Shown one piece after another: positions 8,180-16,455 of a stretch of DNA of 64,000 nucleotides. A program made the translations under genes and the position numbers. The stretch lies in assembly GCA_020160935.1 (NCBI GenBank), contig JAIUPL010000019.1, positions 62,001-126,000 on the forward strand, given 5' to 3'. The stretch comes from Bacteroidota bacterium. GTDB lineage: Bacteria > Bacteroidota > Bacteroidia > Chitinophagales > Saprospiraceae. Each line of letters begins with the position of its first letter. Within the stretch, counting starts at the first letter, position 1. The notes beneath the pieces are model-generated. The model searched no databases and was not told the DNA's origin. It saw nothing but the letters and a program-made list of their open reading frames with translations.

Positions 8180-10489
8180 ATGGAAACGATCCCGTTTTTT
8201 ATCCCCAGTTCGCTGGGTGAAGCATTGGGCTGGATGGTACTGCACAGTATCTGGCAGGCCGGGTTAATTGCCTTGCTCACTGGTGTTTTGCTCATCGTTT
8301 TGCGCCGTAAATCGGCAAAAATGCGGTACTGGATTACCAATGCCGCCCTATTGCTGGTATTGCTGGCGGCGGCAGGCACGTTTGCTTATTACTTCCAGAA
8401 TTCGGATCTATCTGCCAGAAACGTCCCTACTTCGACTGAAAGCAGGCTGCTGCCCCACGGCGACGTTATTCCTGTAGTTGCGTTTCAGCAGGCAGAAAAG
8501 CCGATTGCATTCAACATGGGCGCTTATTTCAACCGAAACCTGCCGCTGGTAGTCGCATGCTGGTTTTTAGGGTTGTGCGTCTTTTTGCTGCGCCTGCTCG
8601 GCAATGTGGGGTATGTATACTACCTGAGAAACCACTTGAATTTCCCTGCCGAAGAATACTGGGACGATTTGCTTCAAGAATTGTTGCGCAGCGCCCACCT
8701 GCAACAACCGGTGCGCCTCGTCGAATCGGCGCTGGTGCGCACACCTTTGGTCATCGGCCATCTCAAGCCCCTGATTCTGTTTCCCATTGGCCTCATCAAC
8801 CGGCTCGATCCACACCATGTGGAAGCCATTCTGGCACACGAACTGGCACACATACTGCACCGCGACTATCTATTTAACCTGCTTCAAAGTGTAGTGGAAA
8901 CACTGTTCTATTACCACCCTGCCGTGTGGTGGTTGTCGGCCCGGGTGCGGCATGAACGCGAAATAGCAGCAGATGACGCTGCGGTACAACTTACCGGAAA
9001 ATCAATGGAATACGCCAAATCGCTGGTGCTGATTCAGGACTTTGCGCTGATGCCCATGAGCGCGTTCCCTGCCTTTTCCGGCCCTCGAAAAAACCAATTA
9101 CTCCACCGGATTCAACACATTTTACGAGTACCACAAACAACAAATTTAGCTATGGAAAAAATCATCGGAACCTGTGCCATTCTCCTGGTCATCATCGGAC
9201 TGGGAATGGCACAAAACAAAAACGACACCAACATTTCCTACCAGCATGTCGAAACCATTGCCAATGGAAACGAACTGAGCGGCGTGTGGGAAGCAAGTAT
9301 CGAAAACGACAAAGTGTGCGTCAATTTCAGCAGCCGACGCGAACATTTCTCCTGGAACAATGGCAATTGTTATCAAAAATCGGATTTTTCGGCGCTGCCA
9401 ACGGTGGAATCGGAGTTTACCCTCACACGGCCTGCCGGCGTCATGACCCTCAAGGGAAAATTTGAAAACAAGGAAGGCTATGGTCGTTTTCGCTTTGTAG
9501 CAGACGCCTCGTTTTCATCGTGGTTGAGCGAGCAGGGAATCAACGGCATCGACGAAATGGCTATGCTGAACCTGTTTCTTGCCAATATCGGAAAAGACTA
9601 CGTTCAGTCCCTGCAAAAATCCGGTCTGGGTGACATTTCCGGCGACGACCTGCAAAGCCTCGCCGTCCAGGGCGTCGATCAAAAACGCATCGGGGCAGTG
9701 CGCGAAATTTCCCAATCCCTCGACGCGGGCGATCCATCTATCGAGACCATCCTCAACCTGACGATTCACGACATCGACGAGGCGTATGTAAAAAGCCTCA
9801 GCCAGGCCGGCTTCGGGAAATTGTCGCTGGAAGACGTCATGAATGCGAAAATTCACGAAATTACACCGGAATACGCCAAACAAGTGAATGAACTGGGCTT
9901 TGGAAAACTCTCGTTTGAAGACATCCTTAATTTCAAAATCCACGAAATCACACCCGAATTTCTCAGTGGCCTGAAAAAGGCAGGTATCAACCCGGAATCG
10001 GCCGAAGACGCTATCAACCTGCGCATTCATGACATGTCGCCCGAAACCATTGCCGAGTTCAAAAAAATGGGCTTCAAAGACTTGTCTACCGAGGAAATGT
10101 TGAACCTGAAAATTCAGGACGTAACGCCTGCCTTTCTCGACGACATGCGCAAGGCGGGTTTCACCAACCTGTCGGCTGAAGACGCCCTCAACCTGAAAAT
10201 TCAGGATGTTACTCCCGAATTTGTAAAGGAAATGGAAAAAGCAGGGTTCAAAAACCTGTCTGTAGAAGACGCCCTCAACCTGAAAATACAGGACGTCCAG
10301 GCTGCCGATCTGGAAGGTTTTGCCAAACTCGGCTTTACAAAAATTAACGTCGAGGACGCTGTCAACCTGAAAATCCACGATGTTACCCCGGAATTTATCC
10401 AGTCCATGCGCAGCAAAGGCTTCGTCGATCTGGATCTGGAAGAGTATGTGAATTTGAAGGTGCAGTACGGGGATAAGATTAAGAAATAA
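8180..10489 (+). CDS. BlaR1/MecR1-like M56 membrane metallopeptidase with ten 29-residue repeats
   Basis: A 769-residue signal-transducing peptidase. The N-terminal half has several membrane segments (about 15-42, 52-72, 120-145) and a zinc motif H220-E-L-A-H224 typical of family M56. Another hydrophobic segment follows (MEKIIGTCAILLVIIGLG, about 325-343). There is no penicillin-binding sensor domain. The exported C-terminal half instead ends in ten tandem repeats of about 29 residues, of the pattern VTPEF-x8-AGF-x-x-LS-x-EDALNLKIQD (about residues 475-769). Family knowledge: BlaR1 cleaves the partner repressor on ligand sensing. Inference: the repeats form the sensor. The TAA stop is the first three bases of the following palindrome. 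Confidence 0.9.
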   Translation: METIPFFIPSSLGEALGWMVLHSIWQAGLIALLTGVLLIVLRRKSAKMRYWITNAALLLVLLAAAGTFAYYFQNSDLSARNVPTSTESRLLPHGDVIPVVAFQQAEKPIAFNMGAYFNRNLPLVVACWFLGLCVFLLRLLGNVGYVYYLRNHLNFPAEEYWDDLLQELLRSAHLQQPVRLVESALVRTPLVIGHLKPLILFPIGLINRLDPHHVEAILAHELAHILHRDYLFNLLQSVVETLFYYHPAVWWLSARVRHEREIAADDAAVQLTGKSMEYAKSLVLIQDFALMPMSAFPAFSGPRKNQLLHRIQHILRVPQTTNLAMEKIIGTCAILLVIIGLGMAQNKNDTNISYQHVETIANGNELSGVWEASIENDKVCVNFSSRREHFSWNNGNCYQKSDFSALPTVESEFTLTRPAGVMTLKGKFENKEGYGRFRFVADASFSSWLSEQGINGIDEMAMLNLFLANIGKDYVQSLQKSGLGDISGDDLQSLAVQGVDQKRIGAVREISQSLDAGDPSIETILNLTIHDIDEAYVKSLSQAGFGKLSLEDVMNAKIHEITPEYAKQVNELGFGKLSFEDILNFKIHEITPEFLSGLKKAGINPESAEDAINLRIHDMSPETIAEFKKMGFKDLSTEEMLNLKIQDVTPAFLDDMRKAGFTNLSAEDALNLKIQDVTPEFVKEMEKAGFKNLSVEDALNLKIQDVQAADLEGFAKLGFTKINVEDAVNLKIHDVTPEFIQSMRSKGFVDLDLEEYVNLKVQYGDKIKK

Positions 10490-10623
10490 GTCGTAAGTCC
10501 TGAGTCCTAAGTCCTAAGTCCGTAGAGTACACCTGATTACCCTTCAACCTCTTTTTATTAAAGCCAATGGTAATCAGGTGTACTCTACGGACTCAGGACT
10601 CAGGACTTAGGACTCAAGACTAA
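10487..10623. repeat. Intergenic inverted repeat, family C copy 1 (TAAGTCC heptads)
   Basis: TAAGTCC/TGAGTCC heptads lead into the inner motif CCGTAGAGTACACCTG, and the right arm is complementary. It lies between convergent genes. The blaR1-like stop TAA opens the left arm and the psd stop TAG lies in the outermost heptad of the right arm. Confidence 0.93.
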
Positions 10624-11273
10624 AGTCTGGCAATCACCGTCTTATTCCCCTTCACCATTTCATCCATTTTCACCTCCACTTTCGCATCGAGCGGGAGATA
10701 GAGGTCGACGCGGGAGCCAAATTTAATAAATCCCATTTCACCGCCCTGCTGCACTTCCTGGCCTTCGCCGATATACCATTTGATCCGTTTGGCCAGCGCG
10801 CCTGCAATCTGGCGCATCAAAATTTCGGCATTCCCCATGCCGTACACCACAGTGGTACGTTCATTCTCCGTGCTGCTTTTCGGGTGCCAGGCCACCAGGT
10901 ATTTCCCTTTGTGATAGCGAAAATACTGCACTTTCCCGCTCACCGGATTTCGATTCACATGCACATTGAATGGCGACATAAAGATCGACACTTGCAATCT
11001 TTTGTCTTTAAAGTATTCATTTTCAACAGTTTCTTCAATGACGCATACCTTGCCGTCGGCAGGAGCGTACACGAGGTGGTTGTCGGTGACTGCGATACTG
11101 CGTACCGGATTTCGGAAAAATTGCAGGATGATGCCGTACAGTATGACCGACAAAATAAGCAGTGGCCAGAATGCGATCGGCAGCAGTTGAAAAATGGCGT
11201 AATTGAGTCCTATCAGGACGATCGCCGAAATAGCCAGCAGGGAGTAACCTTCTCTATGAATTCGGAAGAGCAT
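10620..11273 (-). CDS. psd: Phosphatidylserine decarboxylase, short (archaeal-type) form
   Basis: Converts phosphatidylserine to phosphatidylethanolamine at the membrane. From the ATG at 11273 (MLFRIHREGYS) the protein has 217 residues, the size of the short PSD class. Two adjacent membrane helices lie near the N-terminus (LLAISAIVLIGLNYAIF and FWPLLILSVILYGIIL). The body includes FFRNPVR, APADGKV and FMSPFNVHVNR-type motifs. FGSRVD near the C-terminus contains the Gly-Ser self-cleavage site that yields the pyruvoyl cofactor. The frame stays open to 11345, but family proteins start at the inner Met. The stop codon lies in the arm of the palindrome shared with the convergent blaR1-like gene. 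Confidence 0.93.
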   Translation of the reverse strand: MLFRIHREGYSLLAISAIVLIGLNYAIFQLLPIAFWPLLILSVILYGIILQFFRNPVRSIAVTDNHLVYAPADGKVCVIEETVENEYFKDKRLQVSIFMSPFNVHVNRNPVSGKVQYFRYHKGKYLVAWHPKSSTENERTTVVYGMGNAEILMRQIAGALAKRIKWYIGEGQEVQQGGEMGFIKFGSRVDLYLPLDAKVEVKMDEMVKGNKTVIARL

Positions 11274-11330
11274 TTTCTTTTTTGAAAAACGTGAGGAAAT
11301 AAAAGGCAGGTCAAAAAGTGATAATGATTT

Positions 11331-11366
11331 TTTGAAAGTGCGCAAAAGTAAAAATTCCTATTTTTG
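11331..11366 (+). promoter_or_regulatory. Candidate promoter of asd
   Basis: TATTTTTG (11359-11366) matches TAnnTTTG. TTTG (11331-11334) lies 24 nt upstream, slightly beyond the usual spacing. A transcript from here would carry the family D palindrome in the asd leader. Confidence 0.45.
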
Positions 11367-11388
11367 CGGCCAATTTCAGTGGGAAATT

Positions 11389-11546
11389 GTGTTTTGGTGT
11401 TTTTGTGTTTTAGTGTTTTGGTGGTGCGTTGCTTTTGGCATTTGCAGTTAAGGGAATCCTTGTCATCAATTGTACCAAGGAATGCACTACAAAAACACCA
11501 AAACACAAAAACACTAAAACACCAAAACACTAAAACACCAAAACAC
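11389..11546. repeat. Intergenic inverted repeat, family D copy 1 (GTGTTTTG octads)
   Basis: GTGTTTTG/GTGTTTTA octads (11389-11424) face about six ACACCAAA/ACACTAAA octads ending at 11546. The spacer contains TGGCATTTG, shared with the copy at 47917-48065. It ends 18 nt before the asd start. Confidence 0.9.
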
Positions 11547-11564
11547 TCTAACACATAAAAAAGC

Positions 11565-12587
11565 ATGAAAGTAGCGGTTGTAGGCGCTACCGGTCTGGTA
11601 GGCTCAAAAATGTTGCAGGTGCTCGAAGAGCGCAATTTCCCGATCACCAAACTGCTGGTGGTTGCTTCCGAGCGTTCGGTTGGGAAAACCATCAAATTTC
11701 GGGGCAAACGCCACAAAATTATCAGCATGACGGACGCAGTGGCCAAAAAGCCTCAGGTGGCTATTTTTTCGGCAGGCGGCAGCGTATCCAAGGAATGGGC
11801 GCCGCGTTTTGCCGAAGTAGGTACAGTCGTGATCGACAATTCTTCGGCCTGGCGCATGGACCCCGAGAAAAAACTCGTGGTGCCGGAAGTGAATGCCGAT
11901 GTGCTGACGAAAAAAGACAAGATCATCGCCAATCCCAACTGCTCTACCATTCAAATGGTGGTAGCACTCAAGCCACTTCACGATAAATATAAAATCAAAC
12001 GCGTAGTGGTGAGCACCTACCAGTCGGTCACTGGCACTGGCGTTAAAGCCGTCAACCAGTTGATGAACGAGCGCAAGGGCAAACAAGGCGACCGCGCCTA
12101 TCCCTACCAGATCGACCTAAACCTGCTGCCGCATATCGATGTATTTACCGAAAACGGCTACACAAAAGAGGAGATGAAAATGGTCAACGAGACCAAAAAA
12201 ATAATGGGCGACGACTCGATCCGCGTGACGGCTACCACCGTTCGCGTGCCCGTTATTGGCGGCCACTCCGAGTCGGTGAACGTGGAATTTGAACGCGATT
12301 TTGATCTCGATGAAGTGCGCAATTTGCTGGCCGCAGCCCCAGGTGTTGTCATTACCGACAACCCGGCGGAACTGCAATACCCCATGCCATTGTTTGCACA
12401 CGACAAAGACGAGGTGTTCGTAGGTCGTCTTCGCCGCGATGAAAGCCAGCCTAATACCCTGAATATGTGGGTAGTATCTGATAATTTGCGCAAAGGCGCC
12501 GCTACCAACGCCGTTCAGATTGCCGAATACCTGCTCGAAAAAGGGATTTTGAAATTAAAAAAGAAAAAAGCGGAAGCCGCACTCTAA
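11565..12587 (+). CDS. asd: Aspartate-semialdehyde dehydrogenase
   Basis: A 340-residue NADP-dependent enzyme that reduces aspartyl phosphate to aspartate semialdehyde, the branch point to lysine/diaminopimelate, threonine and methionine. The nucleotide-binding loop is GATGLVGSKML (residues 7-17). The catalytic Cys126 sits in NPNCST, and the catalytic His234 in GGHSES. Length and motif order are normal for the bacterial family. The start is preceded by the family D palindrome. The next gene follows after 123 nt of plain sequence. Confidence 0.97.
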   Translation: MKVAVVGATGLVGSKMLQVLEERNFPITKLLVVASERSVGKTIKFRGKRHKIISMTDAVAKKPQVAIFSAGGSVSKEWAPRFAEVGTVVIDNSSAWRMDPEKKLVVPEVNADVLTKKDKIIANPNCSTIQMVVALKPLHDKYKIKRVVVSTYQSVTGTGVKAVNQLMNERKGKQGDRAYPYQIDLNLLPHIDVFTENGYTKEEMKMVNETKKIMGDDSIRVTATTVRVPVIGGHSESVNVEFERDFDLDEVRNLLAAAPGVVITDNPAELQYPMPLFAHDKDEVFVGRLRRDESQPNTLNMWVVSDNLRKGAATNAVQIAEYLLEKGILKLKKKKAEAAL

Positions 12588-12710
12588 TTTTGCTCCCGCA
12601 TCCGGATCATGGCAACGGGCGAACGGCAGACAACGCCCCCTACCCCACGACCGGAAATCAAAACAAGCGTTTAACGTCTGTCGTCACCACTGTCAATCGT
12701 AAAGTAAGAC

Positions 12711-14381
12711 ATGAAGAACAAAGTTGTCGTTTGGGGCACCAACGCAGAGAATGAAAAGGTACTGATCGCACTCGAATTGCAGGCAGAAGCCAACAAAGTG
12801 ATGCTTTACACATTCCCGGAAGCCATCGCACCCGAAGAATTTGTCAATAAAATGATGAACGAATGGCGCGACGGCAAACCTGTGGACTTTCCCGAAGGCC
12901 ACACCAGCCTCGAACGGGAACTCAGCGTCACGGAAAGCCTGCTGCCCGACAACCTCAAGGTGGAACGTGGCGACCTGATCCAGCGCGCCCAGACGGAGTG
13001 GCATTTCGCCGTTCTTTCCGCCAAACTGCACACCGTATATCAACAGGAACTGGCCGAATTCAAGGAAAAGGTCCAGGCACTCAGCACCTACGACAACAAA
13101 CTCTGGGATGGTCTGAAATCGTTCTGGGACAAAGTTCAATCGCAGTCGCGCGAACGCAACCTGTTCCGCGAACACGCCGACCACCTGCGTGACAATATCA
13201 ATGCGCTGTTTGACGACCTGAAAAAACTGCGCTCACAGGTGCAAAGTGAGTTCATGGAGAGTTCCAAATCCGTGTATGAAGATTTCAGCAAAGCCCTCGA
13301 CGACGTAGAAGCGCGTATCGCTGCCGGCGGCGCCAAACTCAATAGCGTGTTCGAAGACCTCAAACAAATGCAGCGCCGCTACCGCGATGCCCGCATGAGC
13401 AATGAGCACCGCAATCAGTTGTGGGATCGCCTCGACGGCGCTTTCAAAAAAGCCAAAGAACGCAAATTTGGCCCCGGCGCCAATGAAGGTTCCATCGCAG
13501 ACCGCCATGAAAGCCGCATGAAAGGCCTTAATGAAGCGATCAAACGCATGGAAGACAGCGTACGCCGTGATGAAGAAGACCTGCAATTCCAGCAGAAAAA
13601 GGTAAGCAATACCGAAGGCCAACTCGAAGCGCAAATCCGCATGGCCAAAATCAAAATGATCGAGGAGCGCCTCTCCTCCAAACGCGATAAACTGGCTGAA
13701 ATGAACCAGACACGTTCGGACGTGGAACGCCAGATCAACAGCGCCCGCGACAAGGAAGCCAAACGCGCCGAGAAAGAAGTGGAAAAACAGAAACTCGATG
13801 CGGCCCGCGAAGCCGCCAAATCGGAAATCGCCGCTTCTATCAAAACCAAAGGCGAAAAAGAAGACTCCCTGTTTGAAGCCGCCTCCAATGTCATTGGCGA
13901 CCTGCTGATGGATGCGCTGGATACGGCTAAAGCAGTAGCCTCTGTAGTAGCCGATAAAGCAGAAGAAGCCTACGACAAAGCCTCGGACAAAGCCGAAGAA
14001 GTGTACGAAAAGGCTAAAGACAAAGCCGGTGAAGCGTATGAAAAGGCTTCCGATAAAGCGGAAGAACTGGTAGACAAAGCAAAAGACAAAGCCGGTGAAG
14101 TGTACGAAAAGGCTTCCGACAAAGCAGAAGAACTGATGGACAAGGCTAAGGAAACGGCAGCCAATGCGCTGGAAGCAGTGAAAACCAAAGCCGAAGATGC
14201 CGGTGAAAAAGCGGAAGAAGTTGTTGAAAAAACCGAAGAAGCAGTAGAAGAAACTGCCGAAAAAGTAGAAGAAACACCCCTTGAATCCACCCCTGGTGAT
14301 GAAAAGAAAGACATCATCATCGATGTGGTGGTTCACAAGGATGATGAAAAGAAGGTGGACGACACGAGCAACGAGGGGTGA
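12711..14381 (+). CDS. Large coiled-coil protein with LEA-like 11-residue repeats
   Basis: A 556-residue charged protein with no signal peptide or membrane helix. Residues 1 to about 110 look like a small globular domain (KVVVWGTNAENEKVLIALELQ). Residues 110-410 are predicted long coiled coils. From about residue 418 the protein repeats an 11-residue unit of the form DKAEEAYEKAS/DKAKDKAGEVY at least seven times. That is the hendecad pattern of group 3 LEA and apolipoprotein-like amphipathic helices. A Glu-rich acidic tail follows. Homologues are annotated only as hypothetical. Inference: a cytoplasmic structural, desiccation or membrane-surface protein. It ends upstream of two plus-strand terminators. 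Confidence 0.85.
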   Translation: MKNKVVVWGTNAENEKVLIALELQAEANKVMLYTFPEAIAPEEFVNKMMNEWRDGKPVDFPEGHTSLERELSVTESLLPDNLKVERGDLIQRAQTEWHFAVLSAKLHTVYQQELAEFKEKVQALSTYDNKLWDGLKSFWDKVQSQSRERNLFREHADHLRDNINALFDDLKKLRSQVQSEFMESSKSVYEDFSKALDDVEARIAAGGAKLNSVFEDLKQMQRRYRDARMSNEHRNQLWDRLDGAFKKAKERKFGPGANEGSIADRHESRMKGLNEAIKRMEDSVRRDEEDLQFQQKKVSNTEGQLEAQIRMAKIKMIEERLSSKRDKLAEMNQTRSDVERQINSARDKEAKRAEKEVEKQKLDAAREAAKSEIAASIKTKGEKEDSLFEAASNVIGDLLMDALDTAKAVASVVADKAEEAYDKASDKAEEVYEKAKDKAGEAYEKASDKAEELVDKAKDKAGEVYEKASDKAEELMDKAKETAANALEAVKTKAEDAGEKAEEVVEKTEEAVEETAEKVEETPLESTPGDEKKDIIIDVVVHKDDEKKVDDTSNEG

Positions 14382-14450
14382 TTATCAGGGAAAATGTGAT
14401 AGAATGAGTTGGTCTCACAAGCACCTGACTCGTTTGTTTTCATGGATATC

Positions 14451-14488
14451 AAACCTATGAGGTTTTAAAAACCTCATAGGTTTTTTTT
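14451..14488 (+). terminator. Terminator after the coiled-coil gene
   Basis: AAACCTATGAGGTTTT and its exact complement form a 32-bp perfect palindrome (14451-14482). A run of T continues to 14488. Confidence 0.88.
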
Positions 14489-14540
14489 ATGGCGAAACCC
14501 CAAAAAAGTCCGGCCCGATTCGGTGTAAGATACCTGCTTC

Positions 14541-14581
14541 AAAAGGTCTACAGCGCTTCAAGCGCTGCAGACCTTTTTTTT
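14541..14581. terminator. Bidirectional terminator between convergent genes
   Basis: AGGTCTACAGCGCTT pairs with AAGCGCTGCAGACCT with one mismatch. It is flanked by A-rich sequence on the left and eight T on the right. The T run overlaps the stop codon of the minus-strand PolX-like gene. It can serve both strands. Confidence 0.8.
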
Positions 14582-16217
14582 ACTTCTTCCAGTCTTGCGC
14601 ATTCAAACATTGCGCCACCGTCAGCCCGCCTTTTCGGGCAGCAAAAACGCCATACCGCAAATCGTGCACGCCGTCTTTGCTGTGTGCATCGGGATTGATA
14701 CTGATTGCAATTCCGCGTCGTACGGCTTCCTGAATAAGCGTCCATTCGATGTCGAGCCGATACGGGTTGGCATTGAGTTCGACCGCCACGCCATGTTTGG
14801 CGCAGGCGTCGAGAATCACATCCCAGTCGAGCGGGTAGCCTTCCCTGCTGAGCAGCAGTCGGCCCGTCGGGTGGCCCAGAATGGTGGTGTATGGATTTTC
14901 GACAGCGCGCAGCACCCGCTCCGTGGCTTTTTCCTTCGACATTTTCAGGTTGGTATGCACCGAAGCGATCACGAAATCGAGTTGCTGCAAAATTTCAGGT
15001 TCGTAATCCAACGAGCCGTCGTTCAAGATGTCACTTTCAATGCCTTTCAGGATGCGAAAAGGCGCCATTTCTACATTGAGTTGGTCTATTTCCGCCATTT
15101 GAGCAAGCAGGCGGTCGGGTTTGAGGCCATTGGCATAAAACGCGGCCTGGCTGTGATCGGTAATACCGATGTAATCATAACCCATTGAGCGCACATATTC
15201 GCACATTTCCCGCAGGCTGTGCAGCCCGTCACTCCAGGTAGTATGTACGTGCAGCACCCCTTTAATATCCTGTTCTTCAATAAGTTGCGGCAGTTTTTGT
15301 TGTTTTGCCAAATCCAGGTATCGGGCATCTTCACGTAGTTCAGGCGCGATAAAAGGCAAGCCCGCACGCTCGAACACCTCATATTCGCTGCGCAGGTTTT
15401 TGAACGACACGCCGGGGGCTGCTGCCACGAAAGCATCCAGAAAAACCTGGCTGCCAGTATGCTGAAACAGTTTGGAACCAAACTCTTCCGTCATACAGCG
15501 ATGCACCGTCACCAACGTATTGTTTTGCAAGCGCACTTCATACCGAACCGTGCTTTCCGCTTTTTCGAGGGTAATCGTGGAGCCATCAAAAACAGCGCTC
15601 AGGTCGCCATTGTAGCCCACCAGAATTTCGATGTGCTCGACAACCGGACAGCGGCGGCGCAGTTCGCCAACGGGCGAGACATAGGCGCCGGGCAGTTTTC
15701 CCGTAAGCCATACGCATACAAAATCTGCTTCCTCTTCTGCGACATCGATGTGCACCTTGTCGCGGCTCCTGAAAAAATATTCGAGTTTCTGGCGCAAGTC
15801 TTCCTGGGTTTTCAGTCCGAAACCCTTGTATTCGATCAGGCGGTTTTCATTGCAGGCATACCAGAGTTCGCCGACCGTTTCCAGGCCCATTTCCTTCCAA
15901 ACGACCCGCACTTTTTTGGGGCCGAAACCATTCACTTCCAGCATTTCCACCACACCAGGCGGTGTCTCGTTGCGGTATTTCTCCAGCGTCGACATTTTGC
16001 CGCTACCAATAAGTTCGCGGATTTTACCAGCAATCGCAGGCCCCACGCCCTTGATTCCCTTGATCTCAGGGTCGGTCATGTCGGCCAGCGGTCGATCGAG
16101 TTTGCGCAAGGTCAGGTAGGCATTCCGGTAAGAGCGAATGCGAAAATCATCCTCCTCATGCAGCTCCATAAGGTTGGCCAGTTCGTCGAAGGTATTGGCG
16201 ATTTGTTTGTTGGTCAT
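14580..16217 (-). CDS. PolX-family protein: HhH, degenerate polymerase domain, intact PHP domain
   Basis: A 545-residue protein with the bacterial PolX layout. A helix-hairpin-helix N-terminal part (IKGVGPAIAGKI, 55-66; VNGFGPKKVRVV, 95-106) precedes a polymerase-beta-like palm and a C-terminal PHP phosphoesterase. In active PolX the palm carries GSxRR then DxD; here the region reads PVGELRRRCPVVEHIEILV (182-200), so the catalytic Asp pair is replaced by His195 and Glu197. The PHP metal motifs look intact: H323-V-H325, GITDHSQ, GIESD, SVHTN, GHPTG and DAHSKDG. Inference: a nuclease or phosphoesterase that has probably lost polymerase activity. It ends against a bidirectional terminator. Confidence 0.9.
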   Translation of the reverse strand: MTNKQIANTFDELANLMELHEEDDFRIRSYRNAYLTLRKLDRPLADMTDPEIKGIKGVGPAIAGKIRELIGSGKMSTLEKYRNETPPGVVEMLEVNGFGPKKVRVVWKEMGLETVGELWYACNENRLIEYKGFGLKTQEDLRQKLEYFFRSRDKVHIDVAEEEADFVCVWLTGKLPGAYVSPVGELRRRCPVVEHIEILVGYNGDLSAVFDGSTITLEKAESTVRYEVRLQNNTLVTVHRCMTEEFGSKLFQHTGSQVFLDAFVAAAPGVSFKNLRSEYEVFERAGLPFIAPELREDARYLDLAKQQKLPQLIEEQDIKGVLHVHTTWSDGLHSLREMCEYVRSMGYDYIGITDHSQAAFYANGLKPDRLLAQMAEIDQLNVEMAPFRILKGIESDILNDGSLDYEPEILQQLDFVIASVHTNLKMSKEKATERVLRAVENPYTTILGHPTGRLLLSREGYPLDWDVILDACAKHGVAVELNANPYRLDIEWTLIQEAVRRGIAISINPDAHSKDGVHDLRYGVFAARKGGLTVAQCLNAQDWKK

Positions 16218-16235
16218 GGTGAGGAGGGTTGGTAA

Positions 16236-16455
16236 GTAGTGATGATGGTTGAGGGGTTGAGAGTTGAAGGGGTTGAGAGGTTGAGGGGTTGAGAGGTTGA
16301 GGGGTTGAGGGGTTGAGGGGTTGAGAGGTTGAGGGGTTGAGAGTTGAGGGGTTGAGAGGCTTGGGAAGGGCCAATCTAAAGGGCCTCAACTATTCAACTT
16401 CTCAACCCCTCAACCCCTCAACTCCTCAACTTCTCAACCCCATCCTCATCAACCT
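16236..16455. repeat. Intergenic inverted repeat, family G (GGTTGAGG octads)
   Basis: About fifteen GGTTGAGG/GGTTGAGA octads (16247-16360) face about seven CCTCAACC-type octads (16384-16440), so the arms are unequal. It lies between the PolX-like start and the stop of the UbiA-family gene, both on the minus strand. Confidence 0.85.

Noticed and set aside
13970-14320. Ser/Ala-rich antisense frame opposite the LEA-like repeats
   Set aside because: It is the direct mirror of the Lys/Glu/Ala hendecads and has no independent signal.
16247-16440. Possible CRISPR array in the regularly repeated TTGAGGGG stretch
   Set aside because: The unit is an 8-bp word without spacers, and the second half is the inverted complement; there are no cas genes.
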